From: Aristolochia californica
Taxonomy: Eukaryota > Streptophyta > Magnoliopsida > Piperales > Aristolochiaceae
Reading direction: 5' to 3'
NCBI GenBank assembly: GCA_029961685.1
Contig: JARWKL010000016.1
Location: 8,634,358-8,698,357, forward strand
Length of the DNA stretch: 64,000 nt
Shown: piece by piece, positions 11,733 to 24,279 of the stretch
Layout of the letters: every line of letters begins with the position of its first letter
How positions within the stretch are numbered: position 1 is the first letter of the stretch
Made by a program: the position numbers and the translations under genes
The notes under the pieces: generated by a model
The model's input: only the letters and a program-made list of their open reading frames with translations
The model's database searches: none
Told to the model about the DNA's origin: nothing

Positions 11733-14523
11733 ATTTAAAGCATGTTAAGATCAGTTACAAGTCCCTTTCCTATAAAATTCCACCAAGTTTATTATTAGGG
11801 GTTGTACTAGTGGAATCTCCCAAACAAGGATAACAAAACCTTGGAGTTCATTTTTAGAACGTGAAATAAATTTAAAATTTTTTTTTGCATACATGAACTC
11901 TAAAATTTTCATTTTGTTATGCCTTAATATCTTTTTTGTTTACGTGAAAAAATGGGAGAGTGAAAGCTCATGTTTGCGTCTGAAAAAAAATTTTACCATC
12001 AGAGATGGAAATGCACAAATGCTGAGAGAGATAGTTCCAAAAAGTATCTGTGATTTTTCAGGATAGGCAAAAAGTGGGTTGTTTAGCTCTGGTAAATATC
12101 CAACCACTTGAGAATTTGAGTTTTTCCACTCCTTGAAATTTTTGGATCATTAGGTCCACTTGCATCCTCAACATGTTTCTGGCATGCATATCCACCACAT
12201 TTAAAGCATGTTTGGATCAGTTACAAGTCCCTTTCCTATAAAATTCCACCAAGTTTATTATTAGGGGTTGTACTAATGGAATCTCCCAAACATGGATAAC
12301 AAAACCTTGGAGTTCATTTTTAGTACGTGAAATAATTTTAAAATTTTTTTTTACATACGTGAACTCTAAAATTTTCATTTTGTTATTCCGTAATATCTTT
12401 TTTGTTTACGTGAAAAAATGGAAGAGTGAAAGCTCAAGTTTGGATCTGAAAAACAAATTTGACCATCAGAGATGGAAATGCACAAATGCTGAGGGAGATA
12501 GTTCCAAAAGTATCTGTGATTTTTAAGGATAGGCAAAAAGTGGGTTGTTTAACTCTGGTAATTATGCAACCACTTGAGAATTTGAGTTTTTCCACTCCTT
12601 GAAATTTTTGGATCATTAGGTCCACTTGTATCCTCAACATGTTTCTGGCATGCATATCAACCACATTTAAAGCATGTTTGGATCAGTTGCAAGACCCTTT
12701 CCTATAAAATTCCACCTAGCTTATTATTAGGGGTTGTACTTGTGGAATCTCCCAAACATGGATAACAAAACCTTGGAATTCATTTTTAGTGGTTGAAATA
12801 ATTTCCAAATTTTGTTTTGCATACATGAACACTAAAATTTTCATTTTGTTATGCTTTAATATCTTTTTTGTTTACGAGAAAAATGGGAGAGTGAAAACTC
12901 ATGGTTGGATCTGGAAACAAATTTGAGGATCCAATATGGAAATGCACAAATGCTGAGAGAGATTGTTCCAGAAATTATCTGTGATTTTTAAGGATAGGCA
13001 AAAAGTGGGTAGTTTAACTCTGGTAAATATCCAACCACATGAGAATTTGATTTTTTCCACTCCTTGAAATTTTTGGATCCTTAGGTCCACTTGCATCCTC
13101 AACATATTTCTGGCATGCATATCCACCACATTTAAAGCATGTTAGGATCAGTTACAAGTCCCTTTGCTACAAAATTCCACCCAGCTTATTATTAGGGGTT
13201 GTACTAGTGGAATCTCCTAAACATGGATAACAAAACCTTGGAGTTCATTTTTAGAGCGTGAAATAATTTTCAAATTTTTTTTTGTATACATGAACTCTAA
13301 AATCTTCATTTTGTTATGCCTGAATATCTTTTTTGTTTACGAGAAAAATGAGAGAGTGAAAACTCAAGTTTGGATCAGAAAACAAATTTCAGCATCCAAG
13401 ATGGAAATGCACAAATGCTGAGAGAGATAGTTCCAAAAAGTATCTATGATTTTTAAGGATAGGCAAAATGAGGGTTGTTTGGCTCTGGTAAATATCCAAC
13501 CACTTGAGAATTTGATTTTTTCCACTCCTTGAAATTTTTGGATCATTAGGTCCACTTGTATCCTCAACAAGTTTCTGGCATGCGTATCCACCACATTTAA
13601 AGCATATTGGGATCAGTTACAAGTCCCTTTCCTATAAAATTCCTCCTAGCTTATTATTAGTGGTTGTACTTGTGCAATCTCCCAAACATGGATAACAAAA
13701 CCTTGGAGTTCATTATTAGTGCGTGAAATAATTTTCAAATTGTTTTTTGCATACAAGAACTCTAAAATTTTAATTTTGTTATGCCTTAATATCTTTTTTA
13801 TTTACGCGAAAAAATGGGAGAGTGAAAGCTCAAGTTTGGATCTGAAAACATATTTGACCAACCAAGATGGAAATGCACAAATGCTGAGAGAGATAGTTCC
13901 AAAAAGTATCTGTGATTTTTAAGGATAGGCAAAAAGTGGGTTGTTTGGCTCTGGTAAATACCCAACCACTTGAGTATTTGATTTTTTCCACTCCTTGAAA
14001 TTATGGGATCATTACGTCCACTTGCATCCTCAACATGTTTCTTGCATGCATATCCACCACATTTAAAGAATGTTAGGATCAGTTTCAAGTCCCTTTCCTA
14101 TAAAATTCCACCTAGCTTATTATTAGGGGTTGTACTAGTGGAATCTCCCAAACATGGATAATAAAACCTTGGATTTCATTTTTAGTGCGTGAAATAATTT
14201 TCAATTTTTTTTGCATACATGAACTCTAAAATCTTCATTTTGTTATGCCTTAATATCTTTTTTTTTTACGAGAAAAATGGGAGAGTGAAAACTCAAGTTT
14301 GGATCTGAAAACAAATTTCAGCATCCAAGATGGAAGTGCACAAATGCTGAGAGAGATAGTTCCAAAAACTATCTGTGATTTTTAAGGATAGGCAAAATGT
14401 GGGTTGTTTGGCTTTGGTAAATATCCAACAACTTGAGAATTTGATTTTTTCCACTCTTTGAAATTTTTGGATCATTAGGTCCACTTGCATCCTCAACATG
14501 TTTCTGGCAAGCATATCCACCAC
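11733..14523 (+). repeat. HOR unit 6, complete 6-mer (copy of unit 1)
   Basis: Monomers start at A 11733, B 12199, C 12665, D 13130, E 13595 and F 14061. It repeats the rare marks of unit 1 at an offset of 11,601. Confidence 0.92.
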
Positions 14524-15906
14524 ATTTAAAGCATGTTAAGATCAGTTACAACTCCCTTTCCTACAAAATTCCACCCAGCTTATTATTAGGGGTTGTACTA
14601 GTGGAATCTCCTAAACATGGATAACAAAACCTTGGAGTTCATTTTTAGTGCGTGAAATAATTTTCAAATTTTTTTTTGCATACATGAACTCTAAAATCTT
14701 CATTTTGTTATGCCTGAATATCTTTTTTGTTTACGAGAAAAATGAGAGAGTGAAAACTCAAGTTTGGATCAGAAAACAAATTTCAGCATCCAAGATGGAA
14801 ATGCACAAATGCTGAGAGAGATAGTTCCAAAAAGTATCTATGATTTTTAAGGATAGGCAAAATGTGGCTCTGGTAAATATCCAACCACTTGAGAATTTGA
14901 TTTTTTCCACTCCTTGAAATTTTTGGATCATTAGGTCCACTTGTATCCTCAACATGTTTCTGGCATGCGTATCCACCACATTTAAAGCATATTGGGATCA
15001 GTTACAAGTCCCTTTCCTATAAAATTCCTCCTAGCTTATTATTAGTGGTTGTACTTGTGCAATCTCCCAAACATGGATAACAAAACCTTGGAGTTCATTA
15101 TTAGTGCGTGAAATAATTTTCAAATTTTTTTTGCATACAAGAACTCTAAAATTTTAATTTTTTTATGCCTTAATATCTTTTTTATTTACGAGAAAAAATG
15201 GGAGAGTGAAAGCTCAAGTTTGGATCTGAAAACATATTTGACCAACCAAGATGGAAATGCACAAATGCTGAGAGAGATAGTTCCAAAAAGTATCTGTGAT
15301 TTTTAAGGATAGGCAAAAAGTGGGTTGTTTGGCTCTGGTAAATACCCAACCACTTGAGTATTTGATTTTTTCCACTCCTTGAAATTATTGGATCATTACG
15401 TCCACTTGCATCCTCAACATGTTTCTTGCATGCATATCCACCACATTTAAAGCATGTTAGGATCAGTTTCAAGTCCCTTTCCTATAAAATTCCACCTAGC
15501 TTATTATTAGGGGTTGTACTAGTGGAATCTCCCAAAATGGATAATAAAACCTTGGATTTCATTTTTAGTGCGTGAAATAATTTTCAATTTTTTTTGCATA
15601 CATGAACTCTAAAATCTTCATTTTGTTATGCCTTAATATCTTTTTTTTTTACGAGAAAAATGGGAGAGTGAAAACTCAAGTTTGGATCTGAAAACAAATT
15701 TCAGCATCCAAGATGGAAGTGCACAAATGCTGAGAGAGATAGTTCCAAAAATTATCTGTGATTTTTATGGATAGGCACAATGTGGGTTGTTTGGCTTTGG
15801 TAAATATCCAACAACTTGAGAATTTGATTTTTTCCACTCTTTGAAATTTTTGGATCATTAGGTCCACTTGCATCCTCAACATGTTTCTGGCAAGCATATC
15901 CACCAC
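14524..15906 (+). repeat. HOR unit 7, truncated 3-mer (copy of unit 2)
   Basis: Monomers start at A/D mosaic 14524, E 14980 and F 15445. It has the same A/D join as 2923-3378, so the join predates the 11.6-kb duplication. Confidence 0.9.
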
Positions 15907-18687
15907 ATTTAAAGCATGTTAAGATCAGTTACAAGTCCCTTTCCTATGAAATTCCACCAAGTTTATTATTAGGGGTTGTACTAGTGGAATCTCCCAAACA
16001 AGGATAACAAAACCTTGGAGTTCATTTTTAGAACGTGAAATAAATTTAAAATTTTTTTTTGCATACCTGAACTCTAAAATTTTCATTTTGTTATGCCTTA
16101 ATATCTTTTTTGTTTACATGAAAAAATGGGAGAGTGAAAGCTCATGTTTGCGTCTGAAAAAAAATTTTACCATCAGAGTTGGAAATGCACAAATGCTGAG
16201 AGAGATAGTTCCAAAAAGTATCTGTGATTTTTCAAGATAGGCAAAAAGTGGGTTGTTTAGTTCTGGTAAATATCCAACCACTTGAGAATTTGAGTTTTTC
16301 CACTCCTTGAAATTTTTGGATCATTAGGTCCACTTGCATCCTCAACATGTTTCTGGCATGCATATCCACCACATTTAAAGCATGTTTGGATCAGTTACAA
16401 GTCCCTTTCCTATAAAATTCCACCAAGTTTATTATTAGGGGTTGTACTAGTGGAATCTCCCAAACATGGATAACAAAACCTTGGAGTTCATTTTTAGTAC
16501 GTGAAATAATTTTAAAATTTTTTTTCACATACGTGAACTCTAAAATTTTCATTTTGTTATTCCGTAATATCTTTTTTGTTTACGTGAAAAAATGGAAGAG
16601 TGAAAGCTCAAGTTTGGATCTGAAAAACAAATTTGACCATCAGAGATGGAAATGCACAAATGCTGAGGGAGATAGTTCCAAAAGTATCTGTGATTTTTAA
16701 GGATAGGCAAAAAGTGGGTTGTTTAACTCTGGTAATTATGCAACCACTTGAGAATTTGAGTTTTTCCACTCCTTGAAATTTTTGGATCATTAGGTCCACT
16801 TGTATCCTCAACATGTTTCTGGCATGCATATCAACCACATTTAAAGCATGTTTGGATCAGTTGCAAGACCCTTTCCTATAAAATTCCACCTAGCTTATTA
16901 TTAGGGGTTGTACTTGTGGAATCTCCCAAACATGGATAACAAAACCTTGGAATTCATTTTTAGTGGTTGAAATAATTTCCAAATTTTGTTTTGCATACAT
17001 GAACACTAAAATTTTCATTTTGTTATGCTTTAATATCTTTTTTGTTTACGAGAAAAATGGGAGAGTGAAAACTCATGGTTGGATCTGGAAACAAATTTGA
17101 GGATCCAAGATGGAAATGCACAAATGCTGAGAGAGATTGTTCCAAAAATTATCTGTGATTTTTAAGGATAGGCAAAAAGTGGGTAGTTTAACTCTGGTAA
17201 ATATCCAACCACATGAGAATTTGATTTTTTCCACTCCTTGAAATTTTGGGATCCTTAGGTCCACTTGGATCCTCAACATATTTCTGGCATGCATATCCAC
17301 CACATTTAAAGCATGTTAGGATCAGTTACAAGTCCCTTTCCTACAAAATTCCACCCAGCTTATTATTGGGGGTTGTACTAGTGGAATCTCCTAAACGTGG
17401 ATAACAAAACCTTGGAGTTCATTTTTAGTGCGTGAAATAATTTTCAAATTTTTTTTTGCATACATGAACTCTAAAATCTTCATTTTGTTATGCCTGAATA
17501 TCTTTTTTGTTTACGAGAAAAATGAGAGAGTGAAAACTCAAGTTTGGATCGGAAAACAAATTTCAGCATCCAAGATGGAAATGCACAAATGCTGAGAGAG
17601 ATAGTTCCAAAAAGTATCTATGATTTTTAAGGATAGGCAAAATGTGGCTCTGGTAAATATCCAACCACTTGAGAATTTGATTTTTTCCACTCCTTGAAAT
17701 TTTTGGATCATTAGGTCCACTTGTATCCTCAACATGTTTCTGGCATGCGTATCCACCACATTTAAAGCATATTGGGATCAGTTACAAGTCCCTTTCCTAT
17801 AAAATTCCTCCTAGCTTATTATTAGTGGTTGTACTTGTGCAATCTCCCAAACATGGATAACAAAACCTTGGAGTTCATTATTATTGCGTGAAATAATTTT
17901 CAAATTTTTTTTGCATACAAAAACTCTAAAATTTTAATTTTGTTATGCCTTAATATCTTTTTTATTTACGAGAAAAAATGGGCGAGTGAAAGCTCAAGTT
18001 TGGATCTGAAAACATATTTGACCAACCAAGATGGAAATGCACAAATGCTGAGAGAGATAGTTCCAAAAAGTATCTGTGATTTTTAAGGATAGGCAAAAAG
18101 TGGGTTGTTTGGCTCTGGTAAATACCCAACCACTTGAGTATTTGATTTTTTCCACTCCTTGAAATTATTGGATCCTTACGTCCACTTGCATCCTCAACAT
18201 GTTTCTTGCATACATATCCACCACATTTAAAGCATGTTAGGATCAGTTTCAAGTCCCTTTCCTATAAAATTCCACCTAGCTTATTATTAGGGGTTGTACT
18301 AGTGGAATCTCCCAAACATGGATAATAAAACCTTGGATTTCATTTTTAGTGCGTGAAATAATTTTCAATTTTTTTTGCATACATGAACTCTAAAATCTTC
18401 ATTTTGTTATGCCTTAATATCTTTTTTTTTTACGAGAAAAGTGGGAGAGTGAAAACTCAAGTTTGGATCTGAAAACAAATTTCAGCATCCAAGATGGAAG
18501 TGCACAAATGCTGAGAGAGATAGTTCCAAAAAGTATCTGTGATTTTTAAGGATAGGCAAAATGTGGGTTGTTTGGCTTTGGTAAATATCCAACAACTTGA
18601 GAATTTGATTTTTTCCACTCTTTGAAATTTTTGGATCATTAGGTCCACTTGCATCCTCAACATGTTTCTGGCAAGCATATCCACCAC
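15907..18687 (+). repeat. HOR unit 8, complete 6-mer (copy of unit 3)
   Basis: Monomers start at A 15907, B 16373, C 16839, D 17304, E 17760 and F 18225. One T fewer in the D poly-T tract near 17455 changes the duplication offset from 11,601 to 11,600. Confidence 0.92.
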
Positions 18688-20550
18688 ATTTAAAGCATGT
18701 TAAGATCAGTTACAAGTCCCTTTTCCTATAAAATTCCACCAAGTTTATTATTAGGGGTTGTACTAGTGGAATCTCCCAAACAAGGATAACAAAACCTTGG
18801 AGTTCATTTTTAGAACGTGAAATAAATTTAAATTTTTTTTTTGCATACATGAACTCTAAAATTTTCATTTTGTTATGCCTTAATATCTTTTTTGTTTACG
18901 TGAAAAAATGGGAGAGTGAAAGCTCATGTTTGCGTCTGAAAAAAAATTTTACCATCAGAGATGGAAATGCACAAATGCTGAGAGAGATAGTTCCAAAAAG
19001 TATCTGTGATTTTTCAGGATAGGCAAAAAGTGGGTTGTTTAGCTCTGGTAAATATCCAACCACTTGAGAATTTGAGTTTTTCCACTCCTTGAAATTTTTG
19101 GATCATTAGGTCCACTTGCATCCTCAACATGTTTCTGGCATGCATATCCACCACATTTAAAGCATGTTTGGATCAGTTACAAGTCCCTTTCCTATAAAAT
19201 TCCACCAAGTTTATTATTAGGGGTTGTACGAGTGGAATCTCCCAAACATGGATAACAAAACCTTGGAGTTCATTTTTAGTACGTGAAATAATTTTAAAAT
19301 TTTTTTTTACATACGTGAACTCTAAAATTTTCATTTTGTTATTCCGTAATATCTTTTTTGTTTACGTGAAAAAATGGAAGAGTGAAAGCTCAAGTTTGGA
19401 TCTGAAAAACAAATTTGACCATCAGAGATGGAAATGCACAAATGCTGAGGGGGATAGTTCCAAAAGTATCTGTGATTTTTAAGGATAGGGAAAAAGTGGG
19501 TTGTTTAACTCTGGTAATTATGCAACCACTTGAGAATTTGAGTCTTTCCACTCCTTGAAATTTTTGGATCATTAGGTCCACTTGTATCCTCAACATGTTT
19601 CTGGCATGCATATCAACCACATTTAAAGCATGTTTGGATCAGTTGCAAGACCCTTTCCTATAAAATTCCACCTAGCTTATTATTAGGGGTTGTACTTGTG
19701 GAATCTCCCAAACATGGATAACAAAACCTTGGAATTCATTTTTAGTGGTTGAAATAATTTCCAAATTTTGGTTTGCATACATGAACACTAAAATTTTCAT
19801 TTTGTTATGCTTTAATATCTTTTTTGTTGACGAGAAAAATGGGAGAGTGAAAACTCATGGTTGGATCTGGAAACAAATTTGAGGATCCAAGATGGAAATG
19901 CACAAATGCTGAGAGAGATTGTTCCAAAAATTATCTGTGATTTTTAAGGATAGGCAAAAAGTGGGTAGTTTAACTCTGGTAAATATCCAACCACATGAGA
20001 ATTTGATTTTTTCCACTCCTTGAAATTTTTGGATCCTTAGGTCCACTTGCATCCTCAACATATTTCTGGCATGCATATCCACCACATTTAAAGCATGTTA
20101 GGGTCAGTTACAAGTCCCTTTCCTACAAAATTCCACCCAGCTTATTATTAGGGGTTGTACTAGTGGAATCTCCTAAACATGGATAACAAAACCTTGGAGT
20201 TCATTTTTAGTGCGTGAAATAATTTTCAAATTTTTTTTTGCATACATGAACTCTAAAATCTTCATTTTGTTATGCCTGAATATCTTTTTTGTTTACGAGA
20301 AAAATGAGAGAGTGAAAACTCAAGTTTGGATCAGAAAACAAATTTCAGCATCCAAGATGGAAATGCACAAATGCTGAGAGAGATAGTTCCAAAAAGTATC
20401 TATGATTTTTAAGGATAGGCAAAATGTGGGTTGTTTGGCTTTGGTAAATATCCAACAACTTGAGAATTTTATTTTTTCCACTCTTTGAAATTTTTGGATC
20501 ATTAGGTCCACTTGCATCCTCAACATGTTTCTGGCAAGCATATCCACCAC
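18688..20550 (+). repeat. HOR unit 9, truncated 4-mer (copy of unit 4)
   Basis: Monomers start at A 18688, B 19155, C 19621 and D/F mosaic 20086. It carries the same 'tacgagtgg' and 'gttgacgag' variants as unit 4. Confidence 0.9.
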
Positions 20551-23346
20551 ATTTAAAGCATTTTAAGATCAGTTACAAGTCCCTTTTCCTATAAAATTCC
20601 ACCAAGTTTATTATTAGGGGTTGTACTAGTGGAATCTCCCAAACAAGGATAACAAAACCTTGGAGTTCATTTTTAGAACGTGAAATAAATTTAAATTTTT
20701 TTTTTGCATACATGAACTCTAAAATTTTCATTTTGTTATGCCTTAATATCTTTTTTGTTTACGTGAAAGAATGGGAGAGTGAAAGCTCATGTTTGCGTCT
20801 GAAAAAAAATTTTACCATCAGAGATGGAAATGCACAAATGCTGAGAGAGATAGTTCCAAAAAGTATCTGTGATTTTTCAGGATAGGCAAAAAGTGGGTTG
20901 TTTAGCTCTGGTAAATATCCAACCACTTGAGAATTTGAGTTTTTCCACTCCTTGAAATTTTTGGATCATTAGGTCCACTTGCATCCTCAACATGTTTCTG
21001 GCATGCATATCCACCACATTTAAAGCATGTTTGGATCAGTTACAAGTCCCTTTCCTATAAAATTCCACCAAGTTTATTATTAGGGGTTGTACTAGTGGAA
21101 TCTCCCAAACATGGATAACAAAACCTTGGAGTTCATTTTTAGTACGTGAAATAATTTTAAAATTTTTTTTCACATACGTGAACTCTAAAATTTTCATTTT
21201 GTTATTCCGTAATATCTTTTTTGTTTACGTGAAAAAATGGAAGAGTGAAAGCTCAAGTTTGGATCTGAAAAACAAATTTGACCATCAGAGATGGAAATGC
21301 ACAAATGCTGAGGGAGATAGTTCCAAAAGTATCTGTGATTTTTAAGGATAGGCAAAAAGTGGGTTGTTTAACTCTGGTAATTATGCAACCACTTGAGAAT
21401 TTGAGTTTTTCCACTCCTTGAAATTTTTGGATCATTAGGTCCACTTGTATCCTCAACATGTTTCTGGCATGCATATCAACCACATTTAAAGCATGTTTGG
21501 ATCAGTTGCAAGACCCTTTCCTATAAAATTCCACCTAGCTTATTGTTAGGGGTTGTACTTGTGGAATCTCCCAAACATGGATAACAAAACCTTGGAATTC
21601 ATTTTTAGTGGTTGAAATAATTTCCAAATTTTGTTTTGCATACATGAACACTAAAATTTTCATTTTGTTATGCTTTAATATCTTTTTTGTTTACGAGAAA
21701 AATGGGAGAGTGAAAACTCATGGTTGGATCTGGAAACAAATTTGAGGATCCAAGATGGAAATGCACAAATGCTGAGAGAGATAGTTCCAAAAAGTATCTG
21801 TGATTTTTAAGGATAGGCAAAAAGTGGGTTGTTTGGCTCTGGTAAATACCCAACCACTTGAGTATTTGATTTTTTCCACTCCTTGAAATTATTGGATCAT
21901 TACGTCCACTTGCATCCTCAACATGTTTCTTGCATGCATATCCACCACATTTAAAGCATGTTAGGATCAGTTACAAGTCCTTTTCCTACAAAATTCCACC
22001 CAGCTTATTATTAGGGGTTGTACTAGTGGAATCTCCTAAACATGGATAACAAAACCTTGGAGTTCATTTTTAGTGCGTGAAATAATTTTCAAATTTTTTT
22101 TTGCATACATGAACTCTAAAATCTTCATTTTGTTATGCCTGAATATCTTTTTTGTTTACGAGAAAAATGAGAGAGTGAAAACTCAAGTTTGGATCAGAAA
22201 ACAAATTTCAGCATCCAAGATGGAAATGCACAAATGCTGAGAGAGATAGTTCCAAAAAGTATCTATGATTTTTAAGGATAGGCAAAATGTGGCTCTGGTA
22301 AATATCCAACCACTTGAGAATTTGATTTTTTCCACTCCTTGAAATTTTTGGATCATTAGGTCCACTTGTATCCTCAACATGTTTCTGGCATGCGTATCCA
22401 CCACATTTAAAGCATATTGGGATCAGTTACAAGTCCCTTTCCTATAAAATTCCTCCTAGCTTATTATTAGTGGTTGTACTTGTGCAATCTCCCAAACATG
22501 GATAACAAAACCTTGGAGTTCATTATTAGTGCGTGAAATAATTTTCAAATTTTTTTTGCATACAAGAACTCTAAAATTTTAATTTTGTTATGCCTTAATA
22601 TCTTTTTTATTTACGAGAAAAAATGGGCGAGTGAAAGCTCAAGTTTGGATCTGAAAACATATTTGACCAACCAAGATGGAAATGCACAAATGCTGAGAGA
22701 GATAGTTCCAAAAAGTATCTGTGATTTTTAAGGATAGGCAAAAAGTGGGTTGTTTGGCTCTGGTAAATACCCAACCACTTGAGTATTTGATTTTTTCCAC
22801 TCCTTGAAATTATTGGATCATTACGTCCACTTGCATCCTCAACATGTTTCTTGCATACATATCCACCACATTTAAAGCATGTTTGGATCAGTTTCAAGTC
22901 CCTTTCCTATAAAATTCCACCTAGCTTATTATTAGGGGTTGTACTAGTGGAATCTCCCAAACATGGATAATAAAACCTTGGATTTCATTTTTAGTGCGTG
23001 AAATAATTTTCAATTTTTTTTGCATACATGAACTCTAAAATCTTCATTTTGTTATGCCTTAATATCTTTTTTTTTTACGAGAAAAATGGGAGAGTGAAAA
23101 CTCAAGTTTGGATCTGAAAACAAATTTCAGCATCCAAGATGGAAGTGCACAAATGCTGAGAGAGATAGTTCCAAAAAGTATCTGTGATTTTTAAGGATAG
23201 GCAAAATGTGGGTTGTTTGGCTTTGGTAAATATCCAACAACTTGAGAATTTTATGTTTTCCACTCTTTGAAATTTTTGGATCATTAGGTCCACTTGCATC
23301 CTCAACATGTTTCAGGCAAGCATATCCACCACATTTAAAGCACCAC
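20551..23346 (+). repeat. HOR unit 10, 6-mer (copy of unit 5, diverging at its end)
   Basis: Monomers start at A 20551, B 21018, C/E mosaic 21484, D 21949, E 22405 and F 22870. It matches unit 5 up to 22627. From 22628, E shows 'gggcgag' and 'tgcatacat', which are otherwise found in units 3 and 8. F then has 'gaattttatg', 'ttcaggc' and an extra 14 bp at its end. Confidence 0.9.
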
Positions 23347-23354
23347 ATTTAAAG
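23327..23354 (+). repeat. 14-bp direct tandem duplication at a monomer boundary
   Basis: 'caccacatttaaag' occurs twice in a row (23327-23340 and 23341-23354), and every other monomer in the window has it once. It shifts monomer phase by 14 bp and is consistent with replication slippage. Confidence 0.93.
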
Positions 23355-24279
23355 CATGTTAAGATCAGTTACAAGTCCCTTTTCCTATAAAATTCCACCA
23401 AGTTTATTATTAGGGGTTGTACTAGTGGAATCTCCCAAACAAGGATAACAAAACCTTGGAGTTCATTTTTAGAACGTGAAATAAATTTAAATTTTTTTTT
23501 TGCATACATGAACTCTAAAATTTTCATTTTGTTATGCCTTAATATCTTTTTTGTTTACGTGAAAAAATGGGAGAGTGAAAGCTCATGTTTGCGTCTGAAA
23601 AAAAATTTTACCATCAGAGATGGAAATGCACAAATGCTGAGAGAGATAGTTCCAAAAAGTATCTGTGATTTTTCAGGATAGGCAAAAAGTGGGTTGTTTA
23701 GCTCTGGTAAATATCCAACCACTTGAGAATTTGAGTTTTTCCACTCCTTGAAATTTTTGGATCATTAGGTCCACTTGCATCCTCAACATGTTTCTGGCAT
23801 GCATATCCACCACAGTTAAAGCATGTTTGGATCAGTTACAAGTCCCTTTCCTATAAAATTCCACCAAGTTTATTATTAGGGGTTGTACTAGTGGAATCTC
23901 CCAAACATGGATAACAAAACCTTGGAGTTCATTTTTAGTACGTGAAATAATTTTAAAATTTTTTTTTACATACGTGAACTCTAAAATTTTCATTTTGTTA
24001 TTCCGTAATATCTTTTTTGTTTACGTGAAAAAATGGAAGAGTGAAAGCTCAAGTTTGGATCTGAAAAACAAATTTGACCATCAGAGATGGAAATGCACAA
24101 ATGCTGAGGGAGATAGTTCCAAAAGTATCTGTGATTTTTAAGGATAGGCAAAAAGTGGGTTGTTTAACTCTGGTAATTATGCAACCACTTGAGAATTTGA
24201 GTTTTTCCACTCCTTGAAATTTTTGGATCATTAGGTCCACTTGCATCCTCAACATGTTTCTGGCAAGCATATCCACCAC
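23347..24279 (+). repeat. HOR unit 11, 2-mer (A-B/F)
   Basis: Monomers start at A 23347 (with the private 'cacagttaaa' just after its end, near 23815) and B/F 23814. C, D, E and most of F are missing before the next A. Confidence 0.88.
23814..24279 (+). repeat. Mosaic monomer B/F
   Basis: B-type signatures run through 'ttattccgtaatatc', 'gctgagggagatag' and 'taattatgcaacc'. The last ~40 bases are F-type ('cttgcatcc', 'ggcaagcatatcc'), and an A monomer follows. The switch lies at about 24216-24243. The outcome is loss of four monomers. Confidence 0.83.

Larger units (their letters stand above)
11602..22627 (+). repeat. 25-monomer block, copy 2 of the 11.6-kb tandem duplication
   Basis: This is a near-identical repeat of 1-11027. 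I found two differences by eye: one T fewer in a poly-T tract near 17455 (ten T in copy 1, nine here), and G to T at 20562 ('gcattttaag' here against 'gcatgttaag' in copy 1). Identity drops from 22628 ('gggcgag' against 'gggagag'). Beyond that point several differences occur within a few hundred bases, so the duplication ends about there and no third copy follows. It reflects either a very recent amplification or an assembly duplication. Confidence 0.93.
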
